Source of the DNA: Macrotrachela quadricornifera
Taxonomy: Eukaryota; Rotifera; Eurotatoria; Philodinida; Philodinidae
NCBI GenBank assembly: GCA_022393335.1
Contig: JAJEKB010021353.1
Location: 1,509,302-1,573,301, forward strand
DNA: 64,000 bases
Direction: 5' to 3'
A model generated the notes under the pieces. It did no database searches, was not told the origin of the DNA, and was given only the letters and a program-made list of their open reading frames with translations. Positions 11,385 to 24,444 of the stretch are shown piece after piece; the stretch's first letter is position 1, and each line of letters begins with the position of its first letter. The position numbers were made by a program, and so were the translations under genes.

Positions 11385-13213
11385 CTATTCATTTTTGACT
11401 TCTATATTATCATTATTAAACGGTTGTACTGTAGTATTACGATTACTGAATCGGTCTTTGATCTTGTAAGAAATTCGTGATCCGTTCCAAACAATGAATC
11501 GCAATGTAATTGTAAGTCCACCATATAGAGACAGAATTAATGTTATAACATAAAGAATACTATTACGTGAAATATACTCATATCGACATACACTCGGTGC
11601 ACAAGCAGTAAAATAATTTTCATAAATACTTTTATTGAACCATTGCTCAATAAATAGTTCGTCAAGAATTTTTCCGATTGTCATATTAGGTGGAAAACGT
11701 GATGGGATTGAACTATTAAGAGGAGTAACAATTAATGTTGGTACTGTAGGCAGAACAAAATCAACTGGTGATGATCCATCCATTTGTGTATAATAATTTA
11801 AGAAATTAATAATTGATTCGATACAACTTGATGAATAAAAACATTCAAGTGTTGACATGCGTAATCCATCAATAGGCCAACAACCAATAACAAGACCAGG
11901 AAAAACAAGATCAGGTGGACCAATCCGCATTGATTCTTGACATGTACTTGAAGTAACACAATTACATGTACCATTGGAATACATACGTGGAAAACTTTGA
12001 AGTATAAACTCTCGTGTCGAATCGGTAAACTCCAGTAGCCAATCAGTATTAAATGCTGTTGGAGATAAAGTACTGCGTAATAGATCAATTATAAAAAAGA
12101 GTAGACGTCGATAATAGTTAGGTGTTCGTTCGATAAAGTCATTGATGAGTCCTGTTGTCTGCAATTCGAAAGCAGATCGAGATAATAGTGAAGCAGTAAT
12201 TAATACTGATTTATTAAAAGTAGATATTGCATCATCTACAAAGAATTTTGTATCTTCACACAACTTTCTCAACACTTGATGATGCTTGCTGAGTAGAGGT
12301 CGATCAAGTTGTAAGTAGCTGTTTGCCATGGGTCCATATCCATACAATGAAGTTGTCCAGTTTGTTTCGATGAAATCACTCGAACATACCTAACAAGTGA
12401 AAAGACAAATATATTAAAAATTCAAAAGATATTTAAGAAACACAGTTATCGAAATAATGTAGTGCTTGTTTAACTGTGAAGAAAAATTAGTGTGTTTTTC
12501 AACTGACGAAAATTAAATATTAAAGATCCACTGAATTTTGGCTTGGTAACATTAAAAATAAGTGGGCAAGTATTCAATTATTAACGAGACAGATGCAGAC
12601 ATAAATTCAGAATTCGAAATACTTTGAGAAATAAATTCTAGAAACTTGATAAGAACTAGATGTTTGATCAGTTCTAAGTTCAAATCAGATTAAGTCCTAA
12701 GATTTTTCTCTTTCCACACTCATACAGACAACTCTTTGATATTGTTTGGCTGAATATGTTTCTTCTAAGAAATATGACGCGTGAAAATCCTATGCTTTCA
12801 AAGACGATTGAGTTCATATAAATTTCATCACTATGACATACCTGATGATAAGTCGGTAGCACAGAAATAAAGGTGCTATATGGCATAGAGATATTTTGAC
12901 ATGGACATGACAAGCTGGATGAGTACATCGAATGCATATTTTCATACATAGTGATCGAAAATATTTGTATCGAAACAGGATTTACCACTTGTTTCAAGCC
13001 ATTAAAAAGTACAAGAATAACCACAGAAAAAACGACAACTATAAGATAAATGCGACTCGCTACAAGAGCTATTCTCTGCCTATTTGATGTTTCAATGGTC
13101 GTGCTTTCCTGCTTGAAGAGATTAATTGTTGACCAGAATTGCTTTATATTGACTAATATAAGATTAAATTGAGTAGAATGACCTGAAAGAGGAAAGAATA
13201 TGTTGAAAATCAT
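11385..13213 (-). CDS. Two-TM Cys-rich membrane protein, paralogue A (2 exons, about 458 aa)
   Basis: Exon 1 runs 13213-12842 and ends with ...TYHQ before donor GTATGT. Exon 2 runs 12389-11385 and begins VCSSDFIETNW after a TTAG acceptor. Both joins are phase 0. The ATG at 13213 is the first in frame, but the frame is open further 5', so a short upstream exon is possible. Exon 1 encodes one TM helix (IYLIVVVFSVVILVLF) and the motif SCPCQNISMPYSTF. Exon 2 encodes a long extracellular region with Cys pairs (CNCVTSSTC, CFYSSSC), N-glycosylation sites, then YFTACAPSVCRY, a second TM (ILYVITLILSLYGGL) and a short basic tail. The topology (TM, Cys-rich ectodomain, TM) recalls DEG/ENaC or P2X channels, but I see no diagnostic channel motif. 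The family name is unknown to me; three relatives follow in the same orientation. Confidence 0.75.
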
Positions 13214-13249
13214 ATTACAAAGAATACATGACGATGACTTCAAATATTC

Positions 13250-14290
13250 ATCATAAAAACTGATAATTTCTTTTTTTTTTTTAGACTGGTATCGAAAATT
13301 ATTTTTCTGCGATATGTAATTGTTAGTTGCAATGTTGAAGAAATTCTATAGAGAGAAATGTAAACATTATCTGATTCAACTTTCCTCACAGATTCTCAGA
13401 GATATATCGAGATTTTTTAAACCCATCATTGTTTGCATTCATAATTGAAATATCTACTTGTAGGAGTTACACTGAAAATATCTTGTTAAATTTATAGAGT
13501 AAGTTCAAAAAGTATTTGTTCGTTTTTAAAGTGTAGTTTGTTTCTCATATTGTACTCAATTTTAGAATAAATGGCATACACACAAGAAAACAGATGGTTT
13601 CAATCAGTCTTATATATAGGTTTTTGTCTCCGGAAGGACGAATTGAAACACCATTTTTGGGAGGCCAACTGTCTGTTCGTAGTGTAATGATTACAAATTT
13701 TGAGGGAGCGAGTTTTATTTTCGGTGTATCACGCCTCCTTCGGATACTCCTCTGGATAAAACACTGGTTTCAAAACAATCTGTATCAAATGAATTCTTGG
13801 TAAAGAATATTACAAATTGCTTTTCTTTCAATAACCAATATATAGGAAGAAAGTACAAGCTTCATTATATCGTATGCCATATTAATCATTAATAACAAAT
13901 TGAGTTTCGAAAACTAAAAATATATCAGAAAAAATAAAATAAAAACATCTGTTTTGAGAGATTGCCATTGAGTTCAATGAAAAATCATAGTCTGTCGCAA
14001 GTTTTGTAAAACAATATATCACAATAATCAAAGTAAATTGCATAATCAGTAATTGTTTGATATTATATTTAATATATTTTATTTTGATCATTGTTATATA
14101 TTGTTTAGAAATCTGTACTTTCCCGCTACCTGTCCATTGCCAAAAGAAAAATAAAGTGCAATAGTCTTAAGCCCGATAAACGAGTGAGGAAACCTTCAAG
14201 TGAGATACTCACACTGTAAATTCAAAATTCATCTGACTGAATAAAGAAGAAAGGAAAATTCATGAATGTATTATTGTCAAAGACAAACTA
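13250..14290. other. Spacer between membrane-protein paralogues
   Basis: No gene is supported. At 13499-13530 a sequence like a mariner end (gttcaaaaagtatttgttcg) is followed by short ORF fragments near 13570-13800, possibly a mariner relic. I could not find a matching second end or a transposase motif. Confidence 0.3.
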
Positions 14291-14292
14291 TA

Positions 14293-15116
14293 CTAGATTT
14301 TACCTCTATTTTCCGCAAATTGCCGCTCTCGAGAAGTAATGAATAGCCAATAAATAAGTTGTGCTACAATTGGAATGATTATTTGAAAGCTTAGAGAAAG
14401 GCCTCCAACTAGACCAGCGATAGTGGTGATTATATAGATAATATCTAGTCGTCTTGATATTGTATAAGTACAACTAGTAGGTGCACAAGCAGCATAATAA
14501 CCATCATAATTGATGTTGAATTGCCATTCTTCAATCGTAAGGTTCGATAATATAACTGATATAGTGTCGTTGGGTAAGAATCGCGATGGAACAGAGCTGT
14601 TCATTGCGGTGAGAGCTAATGTAGCTGCACGCAATGGAGATCGTCCCGGTAGATCAACATTGTACATAGAAAGTGTCATATTGATACAAGTCTGATTGTA
14701 GAAACATCGTAGATCAGATGAGAAGACCTTTTCTAGGAATATGCAAGACTTGACTATGCCTGGTACACTCCATACAACAGTCCCTCGTACGCAATTATAA
14801 CCGTATTCGCATATAAACTGACCTCCAGACCACATGGGATCAGGACAATTAAATGCCACGCTACATGCACATTCGTTAAAAGTGGAAGGTGCTGGTGAAT
14901 GATATCGAATCTTCCACGAACCATTTACTTGAAATATTTGATGTTGTATTCCATTCTCTATTCCACTAGCCATTATCGATGTACTCTGTATTAAGGCCAT
15001 CAAGAGAGGATTACGTTTTGTGCGCGCCTGAAATTCGTCGATAATCGCTGTTATTTGTGCCGTGAACTGGTCACCTAAAGAATTATAAGAAAACATATAC
15101 CAAATGTTGAACTTAC
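14293..15116 (-). pseudogene. Two-TM Cys-rich membrane protein, paralogue B (C-terminal part only)
   Basis: The 267-codon frame (15096-14293) matches the C-terminal exon of paralogues A and C. It has Cys pairs in the middle (NECACSVAFNC, CFYNQTC), the block SSVPSRFLPNDTISVIL, then YYAACAPTSCTY, a TM helix with a GG pair (IIYIITTIAGLVGGL) and a short charged tail. The frame stays open to a CAG acceptor-like site at about 15116, so it reads as the 3' exon of a gene. No exon with the first TM and the CPC motif was found in the next 1.5 kb upstream, and the expected VCSSD start of the exon is absent. It is therefore either 5'-truncated or has a distant or diverged first exon. The coding part itself has no stop or shift. 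Confidence 0.6.
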
Positions 15117-15119
15117 TGA

Positions 15120-16340
15120 AATATGAAGTTTTTTTGTCTTCTTCATATCAAAATAACTTTCAATCAAAGCTATTGGAAAAGTATTTGTACTTGAACTTTT
15201 CGTACTTTTTCAAGAAAAAAACTCCCCAGGTGGAACTTATTCCATCAGATCCTGTCGGATTCAATGAAACTGATGAAATGAAAACATTTAATTTTCCCCT
15301 ATTCTAATTTCGATCATGTATAGGAAACAAAAGTTGAAGAAATGTGTATATTCCAACTGACCTAAAATAATTTTATTTTGAGCCAGTTAGAACATCTAAA
15401 TTCAATAGTAAATAGGAGTGTTACTTTATCTTTACTTTATCTTTATTTTTTATAAAATAAAGAATAAAGAAATTCTTTTTTTTCTCAAAAAAATGAAATT
15501 TTATCTTTTCTAAGTAGATTGCCAAATACTATAAGGACATAGGTGAGAAAAGATTGTAGAGAGGAGGTTTTTTTGCATAAATCTTTTATGTCTCGTACTC
15601 ATTTGCTAACTTTATTCCATATTAGAACGTGCCTGAGGATCAGAAAAAAAGTGCAATCAATATTATCTGTTGTTTTATCAATTATTTATCTACTTATCGA
15701 TCACTGAAAAACTTTTCTTTATTCTTTATTTTAACTTTATTTTTTTAAAAGAAAGTTTATCTTTATCTTTATTTTAGATCAAATGAAATATTCCAATTAA
15801 ACAGTAAGTTTTTCTTGTAAATTAAATAAATTAAATATTTTTTTCGTTTATTTTGAGTTGATTGATATACGGACGATCTTAACGTCAAGGGTTAATGCTG
15901 ATTGTTCTGGTCGAATTTTCCAACTGTGTCTCGTATTATGCTGTTTCTATAATGTATCAGATATATATGAGGTTTACTATCGGTCATAGTTAATACGACA
16001 ACAGTTGGGGAATTCGGTTAGACTAATGAATCTTGTATATGTATTTTGTATTGATCATAAATTAAACAGTTGATAAGGAAAGCATTGATATACTGCAGAT
16101 AAGATTTGATTCATTAGCAGAAATCTGTCAGGATTCTATCGGATCCTCTCAGAATTTGTCGGATTATTCGATCTGAGTATATAAGATTGTATAAGTATTC
16201 ATGAGATTTACTTGGATTTTGAGAAAAATACTTGACATCTGTAGCTGTACATCAGAGCAATTGTTTGATATTTGTACTGAGGTACAAAAATATATAATCT
16301 GTACCTTTTACTTAAGGCATACATAAGATAATTTTTTCTA
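15120..16340. other. AT-rich spacer with TTTATCTTTA low-complexity runs
   Basis: Stretches at 15420-15480 and 15715-15775 are made of repeated CTTTATTTT/CTTTATCTTT words, partly inverted relative to each other (ttattttttataaaataaag). No gene is seen. The 67-codon ORF at 15104-15307 is not recognisable. Confidence 0.4.
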
Positions 16341-16379
16341 TTAAAATTAATTAAGTATGATCTGTTTTTACATAATTTT

Positions 16380-16680
16380 TAGCGATGACTCAACTCATCA
16401 CTCTCTTTTGTGCGCGTGTTATTAAGTATATGATCTAGGATCACATTTTTCTTTTTTCTTGATTCACGATGTACGATGCGTTGTGCCAAAAATGTGATCA
16501 TGTATCACATTTTTTCTCTCTTTGTTACTATATATACACCATTCTTTTTCGTGTAAAAAGGAGTTTTTTCTTTTGATTTTGTTGCTCAAACGTGCTTTTT
16601 TTCTCTTCGAAAATAAAGCCTACGATACTCACACACTCACTCTTGTCCTCTCTCTTAGCCCTACAGACAGGCTAACAATA
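16380..16680. mobile_element. Possible solo LTR or promoter-bearing repeat
   Basis: The stretch has the order expected of an LTR in plus orientation. A palindromic region comes first (aatgtgatcatgtatcacatt). A TATA box follows (ctatatatacacc, about 16530), then an AATAAA signal at 16613, then a GT/CT-rich tail ending ...ggctaaca. The exact ends and a 5-bp target duplication could not be fixed, and no gag-pol is nearby. A polymerase II promoter of another kind is possible. Confidence 0.3.
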
Positions 16681-16776
16681 ATATTATAATATCAACGGAT
16701 TCCAAATTGGATAACAATAGAAATATTCTAATGAAATCTTTTTAATCTAATACACTGATAAATTGATTGGAGATTA

Positions 16777-17187
16777 CCCAGGTCAAAACTATCCCGTCGT
16801 AAACGACCATATACGGACCGTATACGACTGTCGTGACCGTATTTTGCCGTAAATCAGCGTATTACCTGTCTCAGTATTACGACCGTATTTCTCTGTATCG
16901 TTTACGGAGAAATACGATCATTTACAGACACAAGGAAATGATTATGATCATCATCGTAGATACCACCTTACACTTTAGCAGTCAGAGGTCGTTCACGACC
17001 TAAAACGATCTATTTACTAACACCGTTCTCAATGGGAAACGACTGTATACCTTCGTATACGACACGGAGAAATACGATCGTAATACTGAGACAGGTAATA
17101 CGCCAAAATACGGTGAAACACGATCGTATATGGGAACGTAAACCCTCGTTTACGAGCATATACGAATTGCGTATTCATCGACCTGGG
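16777..17187. mobile_element. MITE, 411 bp, with TA target duplication
   Basis: The ends CCCAGGTC / GACCTGGG are flanked by TA on both sides (16775-16776, 17188-17189), as in Tc1/mariner elements. Most of the element is self-complementary: for example gcgtattacctgtctcagta on the left is repeated inverted near 17085-17105, and gaaatacgatc occurs in both arms. It is rich in cgtatacg/cgtaaacg words and has no ORF. Confidence 0.8.
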
Positions 17188-17642
17188 TACTTGTAAAAAT
17201 CATCTGCTTTGATTTATTCGAGTTTGTTTGAAAGTGTGACGAATATCTTCAGACGATCATGGTCCTTCAACTTAATATCATGAATACATAAAGTTGTTCA
17301 AAATTCTGTATCTTTTTCAAATACAAGTAAAATACTTTTACTTATAGTATTTGCACTTGTCCTATCTTGCCTTCCAGCAATTATTGAAAAAAAAACCAAA
17401 AGTATATACTACTGTTCTCAGTAAAGATCTGTTCAACATGCTATAATAATATGAAACGTCCGCTATAGTTTATATTTCGAATTGATATCCGAATTTAAAT
17501 CACTTCGTTTCAGCTGTTCTCGTTGATTTTTATCCAAAATTCCTTTATAATAAGCTTAATTGCTTATCTCTGTAGTCTACCAATTGTTATTTTGCTCCAG
17601 ATGGAACAAGAAATGGTATGAGAATTAGATGTGTGATAGTTT

Positions 17643-17905
17643 GAGCTCCCGTGAGCTGGAGCTACAGACCTTCAAGTCCTACACTACGGGTTATATATAA
17701 GTTCCCAATGGCTATGCTATGGTGGTATACGTAGATCGTCAAGTCCTATTATATAGAAGTATTCGTAGGTGTTCGAGTCTAATCTACTGCAGTACCCGTA
17801 AGTCATGGAGGACTTTCGTATATTAGTGCGCATAAATTGCCAAGGGTTCTCATATATAGGTAGCTGTAAGTTTTGTGAACCTATAGTTTCAGCTCCCGTG
17901 AGCTG
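17643..17905. repeat. Hairpin-bounded repeat (cagctcccgtgagctg)
   Basis: Two copies of the hairpin AGCTC-CCGT-GAGCT, at about 17644 and 17888, bound a 240-bp stretch. That stretch has degenerate units such as ctactgcagtacccgtaagtc and tatatagaagtattcgtagg. The internal units resemble the ctatactataagggtaccc tandem array at 59245-59425. Its nature is unknown. Confidence 0.45.
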
Positions 17906-17909
17906 AAGT

Positions 17910-18960
17910 CGTCATACAGCTAATGGGCATTTATAGATTTTTTTTTATTCACTAAGCCACCTTTCATAAATTTGATGCAAAGCAAAGTTTTGAAAAATAG
18001 TTTTAGAGTAAACTGTACAGAATTGATACATGAGAGGCACTCTATTATTAAAACGTTGTGAATTATTCTATATCTCTTTCTTACTTATCTAGTAAAATTA
18101 ATAAGGCCTACAACAGTCTTATTCAAAATGGTTTGAGTTTTTCTTTTGATTTATTTGTTTCTTTACAAACTTTATAAAATTCATATTGAATACACAAGAA
18201 CTAGATACTACAGGACAGCTTTTTAGCAAATCATCAAAATAAGTGGACTATGTATAGTTAATTCGTCTGCATGTAGTTACTTGGGTTTGACGATAAATTC
18301 CAGAAACTTGTAGCACTGATTTGATGTCTAGTTATAAGTAATTGATCGAAATTTGTATTCTCAAATTCAGTTTTTATTATATTGACTAATCAACAAATAA
18401 ACGGCACTAATTCTAGGATCTATTTAGTAAATGGCTATATGATATACAAATTAACTCGTTTTCCTACACATTATATCAGCTTAATGAGTTCTCTATCATT
18501 ATCGTTTTTCTTACAATTGTTTCCGTTTGAAAATGCAATATAAAAGAACTATAGTAGTTGTGAATGTCTATAATTTACTTAGACACTTTTTGAGCTAACC
18601 AAACAAGGATTTCATCTGCGTCAAAACTTTTATTTGCAAATGGTATACATAGGTAGAGGAATTCTAAACACAAAATAAATGCTTTATATCAACCTATTGA
18701 GTGCATTTTCTTAGTATAGAAAGTATGATTAAAAAATAGGAAAAAATGTCATTAGCCATTAAATTAGACATTCAATCTACAGACAATTCATTCTCAATAA
18801 GATTTGTTTTTAGGAAAATACAAAATTTTTGTGATTTTAAAGGATGGATCTAATAGTTCGTTTAGGGCACTTGATGATAGGTAGTACCAAAATATCTGTT
18901 TAAGAAAATTAAAAGAAATTAACTCATTGAAGTATGGAACGATAGGAGTACACGAATAAA
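17910..18960. other. AT-rich spacer, no gene seen
   Basis: No ORF or repeat was recognised. A C-terminal exon for paralogue D (with the CAPxxC motif) would be expected here but was not found. Confidence 0.4.
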
Positions 18961-18984
18961 TTTTTTCACTTACGTGAATTTGCT

Positions 18985-20327
18985 AGAGAACTGATGAATT
19001 GATCCGCAAGAAACACGGATGTGGCTTTTGTAATATATGTAGTCGCAAAATAGCAGAACACCTGAAGTTGAGAGAAAAAAATTGATCCATAACGTCGAAA
19101 ATCGTCTTCTGGCAGTATGTGGAAGTTTGTGTGGTTGTCCATGTAAAGTGAGAAGTAACCATCTAACCAGGGACCAAAGTCTAGTGTGAATGGACTTGTA
19201 CAAATCTAAATCATTAATATGTATTGTTACTATTGTCGGGAAAATAGTGATGAAAAGGTGAATAGTGTAGAACAAGATTGAACAAATGCTAAACAAATCA
19301 GTTTGGAAGAAAGAATGAATCGAACCGGCTTTTCTGGATCGAGTCTGATTTGGTTCGAATTTACTTTTCAAATATAAGTTCGAGTTCAATTCGAGTGAAT
19401 TTCAAAAAAAATTAATTCAAGTTCGGTTCACTTCATTTTTGATCTCTGATCTGAAATCATTTTCATAAAGTCTAATATTTCATCGCTCTAATGAATTATT
19501 AATTTAAACAGTCCTTGAAAGTGTAGTATTCATCAGTCTATAGTTGAAAGATCAATTATTTATTTCAATGAAAAGTTCTTGGAGATTTTTTTGAGGATAA
19601 ATGCTTAAATAGTTTGGAGTCTATTTAAAATAAGTCAAACAATAATGTATGCTAAATTTAATATAGATCATAATGTGAGATTGTCAAAATAGCATGTCAA
19701 GCTACCTGTCATGTTGTACAACATGATTAAAGAAGTCATCGGAACGAAAAGAAGTAGAATTTTTAAATTTTAGCATTTTAGATTCGTTCAACATTCTAAA
19801 AACTGATGTTGGAAAACCTAAAGAGAACAATTATGAATGTTTACATTTTCCTTATCACACGAATAAGTTAATTATGTTTCTCATCAAAGGAACCGAATCT
19901 TGATATTATAACCAAAAGCATGTTTCAAAGAAGATCCTTATACTAATGATAAATAAGCAACTGTAATTTGATAAGAATGTTGTTAAATACATTTATTTTC
20001 ACATCGAATTACTACACCTTCCCCAAACTAGAGAATCAAGTCTAACTTGTGTTATGTTATTTGATTTATTACCTGGTGGAAACGTGGAGTCGAAGTCATA
20101 ATCATTTTGTCATGACGCACTGAAACCTTGGAGCAGGGACATATAAGTGTTTCTGGATTTGTTTTATGAAGTTTTTCAAAAGTGGCAAGTGATGGATTTG
20201 ACACTATGATTGATCGAGTATGGATTGTGAAAGATGTGTAAAAAGCAAGTATAGTGATAGCCACTATAAGAAGAATTATATAAGAACGTGTGGCTTGAAT
20301 TCCAAGACGCTCATTTGACAGCTTATC
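18985..20327 (-). pseudogene. Two-TM membrane protein, paralogue D (first two exons only)
   Basis: Exon-like segment 20327-20075 follows an ATTTTAG acceptor. It encodes a TM helix (SYIILLIVAITILAFYT) and the ETLICPCSKV motif, ending ...RFHQ before a GTAATA donor, exactly as in paralogues A and C. A second segment at about 19200-18985 reads FGPWLDGYFSLYMDN ... DDFRRYGSIFFSQLQVFCYF ... FLADQFISSLANS and ends at a GTAAGT donor. It matches the start of the middle exon of paralogue C (LDFRLTAASQFRLLEMFC ... FLAGQL). The expected VCSSD start is not clear, and the C-terminal exon with CAPxxC and the second TM is missing. It is probably a broken copy. The longer minus-strand ORF at 18970-19389 is a different, irrelevant frame. 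Confidence 0.55.
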
Positions 20328-20730
20328 CTAAAATATGTTAAATTTTGATAGAATTCAAAGTTATCTTCTAGTTAAGTCTATATCACGATGATCACTTTTA
20401 TCTTATTTCTCAAAACAACAAAATGTTCGATATTGTTTTTAATTGTAAAAGAAACGTAAGTAATCAGCGCCAATTCAAGCTGAACTAGTATGGATTAAGT
20501 ACTTTCTTTTAAAATAAAAGATCTAAGTCGAAATTGAGAGAAAAAAAAGTTGTGTACGAATCTTCTATTGAGATTCGAAGCTCGTGAGAGATCGAAAGTG
20601 ATTTTAATACACCTTCGAATAGTAGTCAGGTACTATTATGTTTCCATGGAATCGCATATATAGATTTTTCTATTGGGACATTTTTCTTTGAATAGCTCAT
20701 TATTTAAACCATTTTTAATCATTCCGTCAT

Positions 20731-20805
20731 CTGGTCGATATGACTGATTGGTTAAGATGTTTGGTGCATATCCACAAGATACTGTGTTCGAATTTAGGAC
20801 AATCA
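20731..20805 (+). repeat. tRNA-like head of a probable SINE
   Basis: The sequence has an A-box-like tract (tgactgattggttaagatg) and, about 30 nt on, a B-box-like gttcgaatttag, at the spacing found in tRNAs, followed by ...aatcacca. The acceptor stem does not pair well, so it is not a functional tRNA. Pol III-derived SINE heads look like this. The 3' extent of the repeat is not resolved. Confidence 0.4.
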
Positions 20806-21611
20806 CCAACGGCTATTGTGTCTCGGATCATCTATCCGAAAATAAACTGACTACGTTGTTGACATACACTAAAAGGTCTTTGAGACTAGTATGTGGTCAA
20901 TCACTATGTACGGCGAGCTTAACTGATTAAGCGGGGAGAACTCTGAGTCAGTCGGCCTTCTGTCCAGATCTACATTTAATAATAGATGTAGGAAGCTATT
21001 GGCCTTGTCGAAACTGTCCTCGAACAGCATCCTATATTGAAAAGTAGTCGAAAGGTGGGATATTCTTCGCAAAGATTGATAGAGATATTGAAAACATATT
21101 TAATATCCAAATCAATGAAAATACTGTATTGATCCTTATTTTGTGAAAACCAATAATATCGGATATTAATTACCAGAAACTGAAATTATCTTTATTTCTC
21201 GATCATACTACGATTGTGCTTGCATTAGAATCTTATTCTTACCCAAATTTCTCGAAATTCCTTATTATTTTACTAGGAAATCAGTCAGTTGAACAAATAA
21301 ATGTAGGTGACATCATTTGTGATCTAACAATCAAAAAAAGACAACATTGATATACCTTAAATATATTCAACGATCGTGCTTTAGTTTTGATAAAAATTAA
21401 AATGAATTTGACTCGAGCATGAAGACCTACGCAAAAAAAAGCAGATTGCTAGAAACTAAACAACATAACAAAGTCTAATACTTTCAGTAGTGACTTGTGC
21501 TATTTCATCTTGTTGTGTACTCGTACCAACCAATGAGTTAGATGGAATAGTATTTAATCTATCTAAAATTATCTCAAGAATTGTTACATTTAATAAAAGA
21601 TAATCGAAATG

Positions 21612-24221
21612 CTAAATAGGTATGTTTTCGACAATACCTTGCTGTGATTTTTGTTGCTGATATTTCTTGACAAATTGTGTATGCAACCAACGGCTAACCA
21701 TGACAATGAACGGTGATACGATACGAAGAGCCACAGTCAAGCCACTGAACAAGCTAAGAAGCGTAGTAATTACAGAAAGAAAATCGAACCATTTAATATA
21801 TGTATAAGTGCACTGAGAAGGTGCGCAAGCCGCGTAGTAACCAGAAAAATTCTCCTTAATTTCCCATTGTTCAATCATCATCTGCCGCAGAATATTTGTG
21901 ATGGTATCATTTGGTACATATCGAGATGACAATAGTGAACTCAATGGCTTGGGCCAATCAGAGACTGGTAGATTCGAGATCAATTGAGCAGTGATATTAA
22001 GGCATGTCGAATTAAAGAAACATTCAAGGTTGGAGGTGATAAGAGCTTCGTACGGAGAACATCCTATATTCATTCCAGGAATGATGAATATGGCCGGTGG
22101 ATAGACATCTAACCTGTGCCACAAAAGGCGTGGCTCAGCACTCCATGCATAAATACCGGCTTTATACGTTAAATAGAACGCGAAGATGCAAACACCAAAG
22201 TTATCCCATGAAACCTAGAATAAAATGTACATGACAGTCATTCGAAAAATAGTCAAAAAATGTCGATTAGTGGAAATAGAACAGTTATTCTATATTGCTA
22301 CTTACCGATCTATTACATTCTAAAGAGCTTTATGAGTCAAGTTTCAAATTGTCTATGCTTTCGTTTCACTTTCTATGCAATTATTAAATGTATATGATGG
22401 TGTATTTGATTTTGCTCCAAAATCATTTTCCTCAAGAAAAATTAATTTGTAGAAAAGATTAATATCTAAAAGTATTAGCAGTATGGAAATATATCATAGC
22501 GATATAGAGGTATGATGAAATTACAATACTGCTATGTTATACTGCTCATGTATGTCAAATGTGAAACTTGAAAAGTTGTTCAATGGCTTTTTGCGCTCTT
22601 TTCCTGAATCTCATAATTGTTTCCTATCTTCTCTCTCCTCCTCACTCTCTAATTACATGTCTCTTGAATTTCTTGAATTTCTTGATTTTCCTTAAATTGT
22701 CCATTGTTGGATGATGGATACTACTGATAAGGGTACACTCCCAAATGTCATATTCGCTTTTGAGTTAAGAGTATAAGCATTATGTATAGTCTATCAAAAG
22801 TTTCCTCTGAAGTTAATCAATAGTAGGTTAATTGGAAATCCGTTCTATTTCTTTTATGGTCGTTCGAGATAAATCTGAATGCTTTGTCTCAAAGACTTAC
22901 GTTATTGAAGATGGCATAATCGTTAAGAGGATAAACTGTAAAGGATTCGTAAAAGCTATATGGATCGGGAACTACCGCGCGAACTTTGTTAGTGTGCAAA
23001 GCCGACCAAAGAGGACTCATGCGACTTAGTGCCACGACTAATGCGCTAGCCTCGACTGGTGGAAATGTCATTAATATGTACGTCTGCCACTTGTTTATGA
23101 GAACCTTGACTTGATCATTTAAAGATGTGAATGATATCGCTTGCTCAACCACGAGTTGGCCAGCCAGAAATTCGGCTTGAAGATCTTCCATTGTCACCTT
23201 CATTAACGAGCAAAACATCTCCAACAGACGAAATTGGCTTGCAGCTGTCAGACGAAAATCAAGTGGAGTAAAGCGGCTTGTTTCCATATTGAACAATGAT
23301 GTAATCCATTTTGGTGAGACAAGATCACTTGAGCATACCTGAGAAAGAAAAAAATCTACTGTTAAAAATCATAAAGGCGAAGAATTGCTTTATTCATTGT
23401 GAGATAAACGTTTCTCTGTACATTCCTATATCATGAAAGTAGTCATCCAGCATTACGAATAAATACGTCTCAGTGCATTTTACCTGGAAAAGTATGGTAA
23501 TAGATAATCTTTACTATCACAAATTATTAATGATTTACTAAACAATATTCGTCTACTACCTTGACAGATAGATTTTTTATTTGTTGAGCGAATATTGATG
23601 AAGCAAGCAATCATACAGATTTGATTTCACACAAATATAAATAATTCAGTTAGGTAATAGTGTTAAAAGCTACAATCGATATCATGCAAATGTAAATATT
23701 GCTACACAGACAGTTGAGATTCTACGCATCTGTAGTAAGACATTTGCTTTATTCATTGAGATCGATTTTACACTGTAAATTTCAGAATTTTTAGTCAAGA
23801 TGACGTTGAGAACTTTAAAGGGATGAGCGTCTTCTTAAGAACAGTATACTTAAAGATATCATATCGAAAGAAAAAAATATTCAAAATATCTTACCTGATG
23901 ATATGTGAATTTAAATGATAAGAAACTTGAATAAGGTACAGCAATATTTTCACATGGACATGAAAGTGTACCCGGAAACTTGGCTTGTAGATATTCGAAT
24001 GTATCCAGTGAAGGGTATGATACTGTTACTGAGACGATTCTGTTAGTGAAAATATCGAACAGAATGAGAATTATAAGGCCTGCATTCAAGAGAATGAGAT
24101 AGACACGTGTACTAAGCAGTTGACCAAGCAATGTTTGTTCATTTTCAGTGCCGTTTTCATCGGGATCAGTAAATAAATTGAGTTTGGTGAACCACTGTAG
24201 CATACGTTTGACAAGATGCAT
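21612..24221 (-). CDS. Two-TM Cys-rich membrane protein, paralogue C (3 exons, about 455 aa)
   Basis: Exons 24221-23895, 23338-22901 and 22214-21612 join in phase 0 with GT-AG introns (1368 nt including stop). The donors are GTAAGA and GTAAGT; the acceptors are CTCAG and TTCTAG. The ATG at 24221 starts the frame. Residues about 40-58 form TM1 (VYLILLNAGLIILILF). SCPCENIAVPYSSF and TYHQ-VCSSD lie across the first splice junction. The ectodomain has Cys residues and N-glycosylation sequons, a PPAIFIIPGMNIGC block and CFFNSTC. YYAACAPSQCTY then precedes TM2 (SVITTLLSLFSGLTVAL) and a Lys/Gln-rich tail. Paralogue A has its second and third exons fused, so C shows the extra intron. It is intact and the best reference copy of the array. 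Function is unknown; an extracellular sensor or channel subunit is compatible with the topology only. Confidence 0.8.
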
Positions 24222-24444
24222 TTAGCTGCTTAAAAATGAAGATAGATAAGATGCTAATTATTTAAAATTATCGTAAATTTTTTTTTACATTTCGATAACA
24301 TATGTAGATAAAAAAATTGAATTGTCTTTTACAATATAAGAGAAAAATTTTACAAGCGATGGACAATCGATTTCATTACAAAACTATTTCAGCATACAAG
24401 AATTAACAAAAAAAATCGATTTTAAACAATTGTTGAAATCGACA

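Noticed and set aside
13499..13803. Second mariner (end-like gttcaaaaagtatttgttcg plus short ORF)
   Set aside because: No second end, no catalytic motif and no continuous frame. Noted only as a spacer feature.
20748..21072. Small ORFs on both strands near the tRNA-like head
   Set aside because: Overlap a probable SINE and have no recognisable features.
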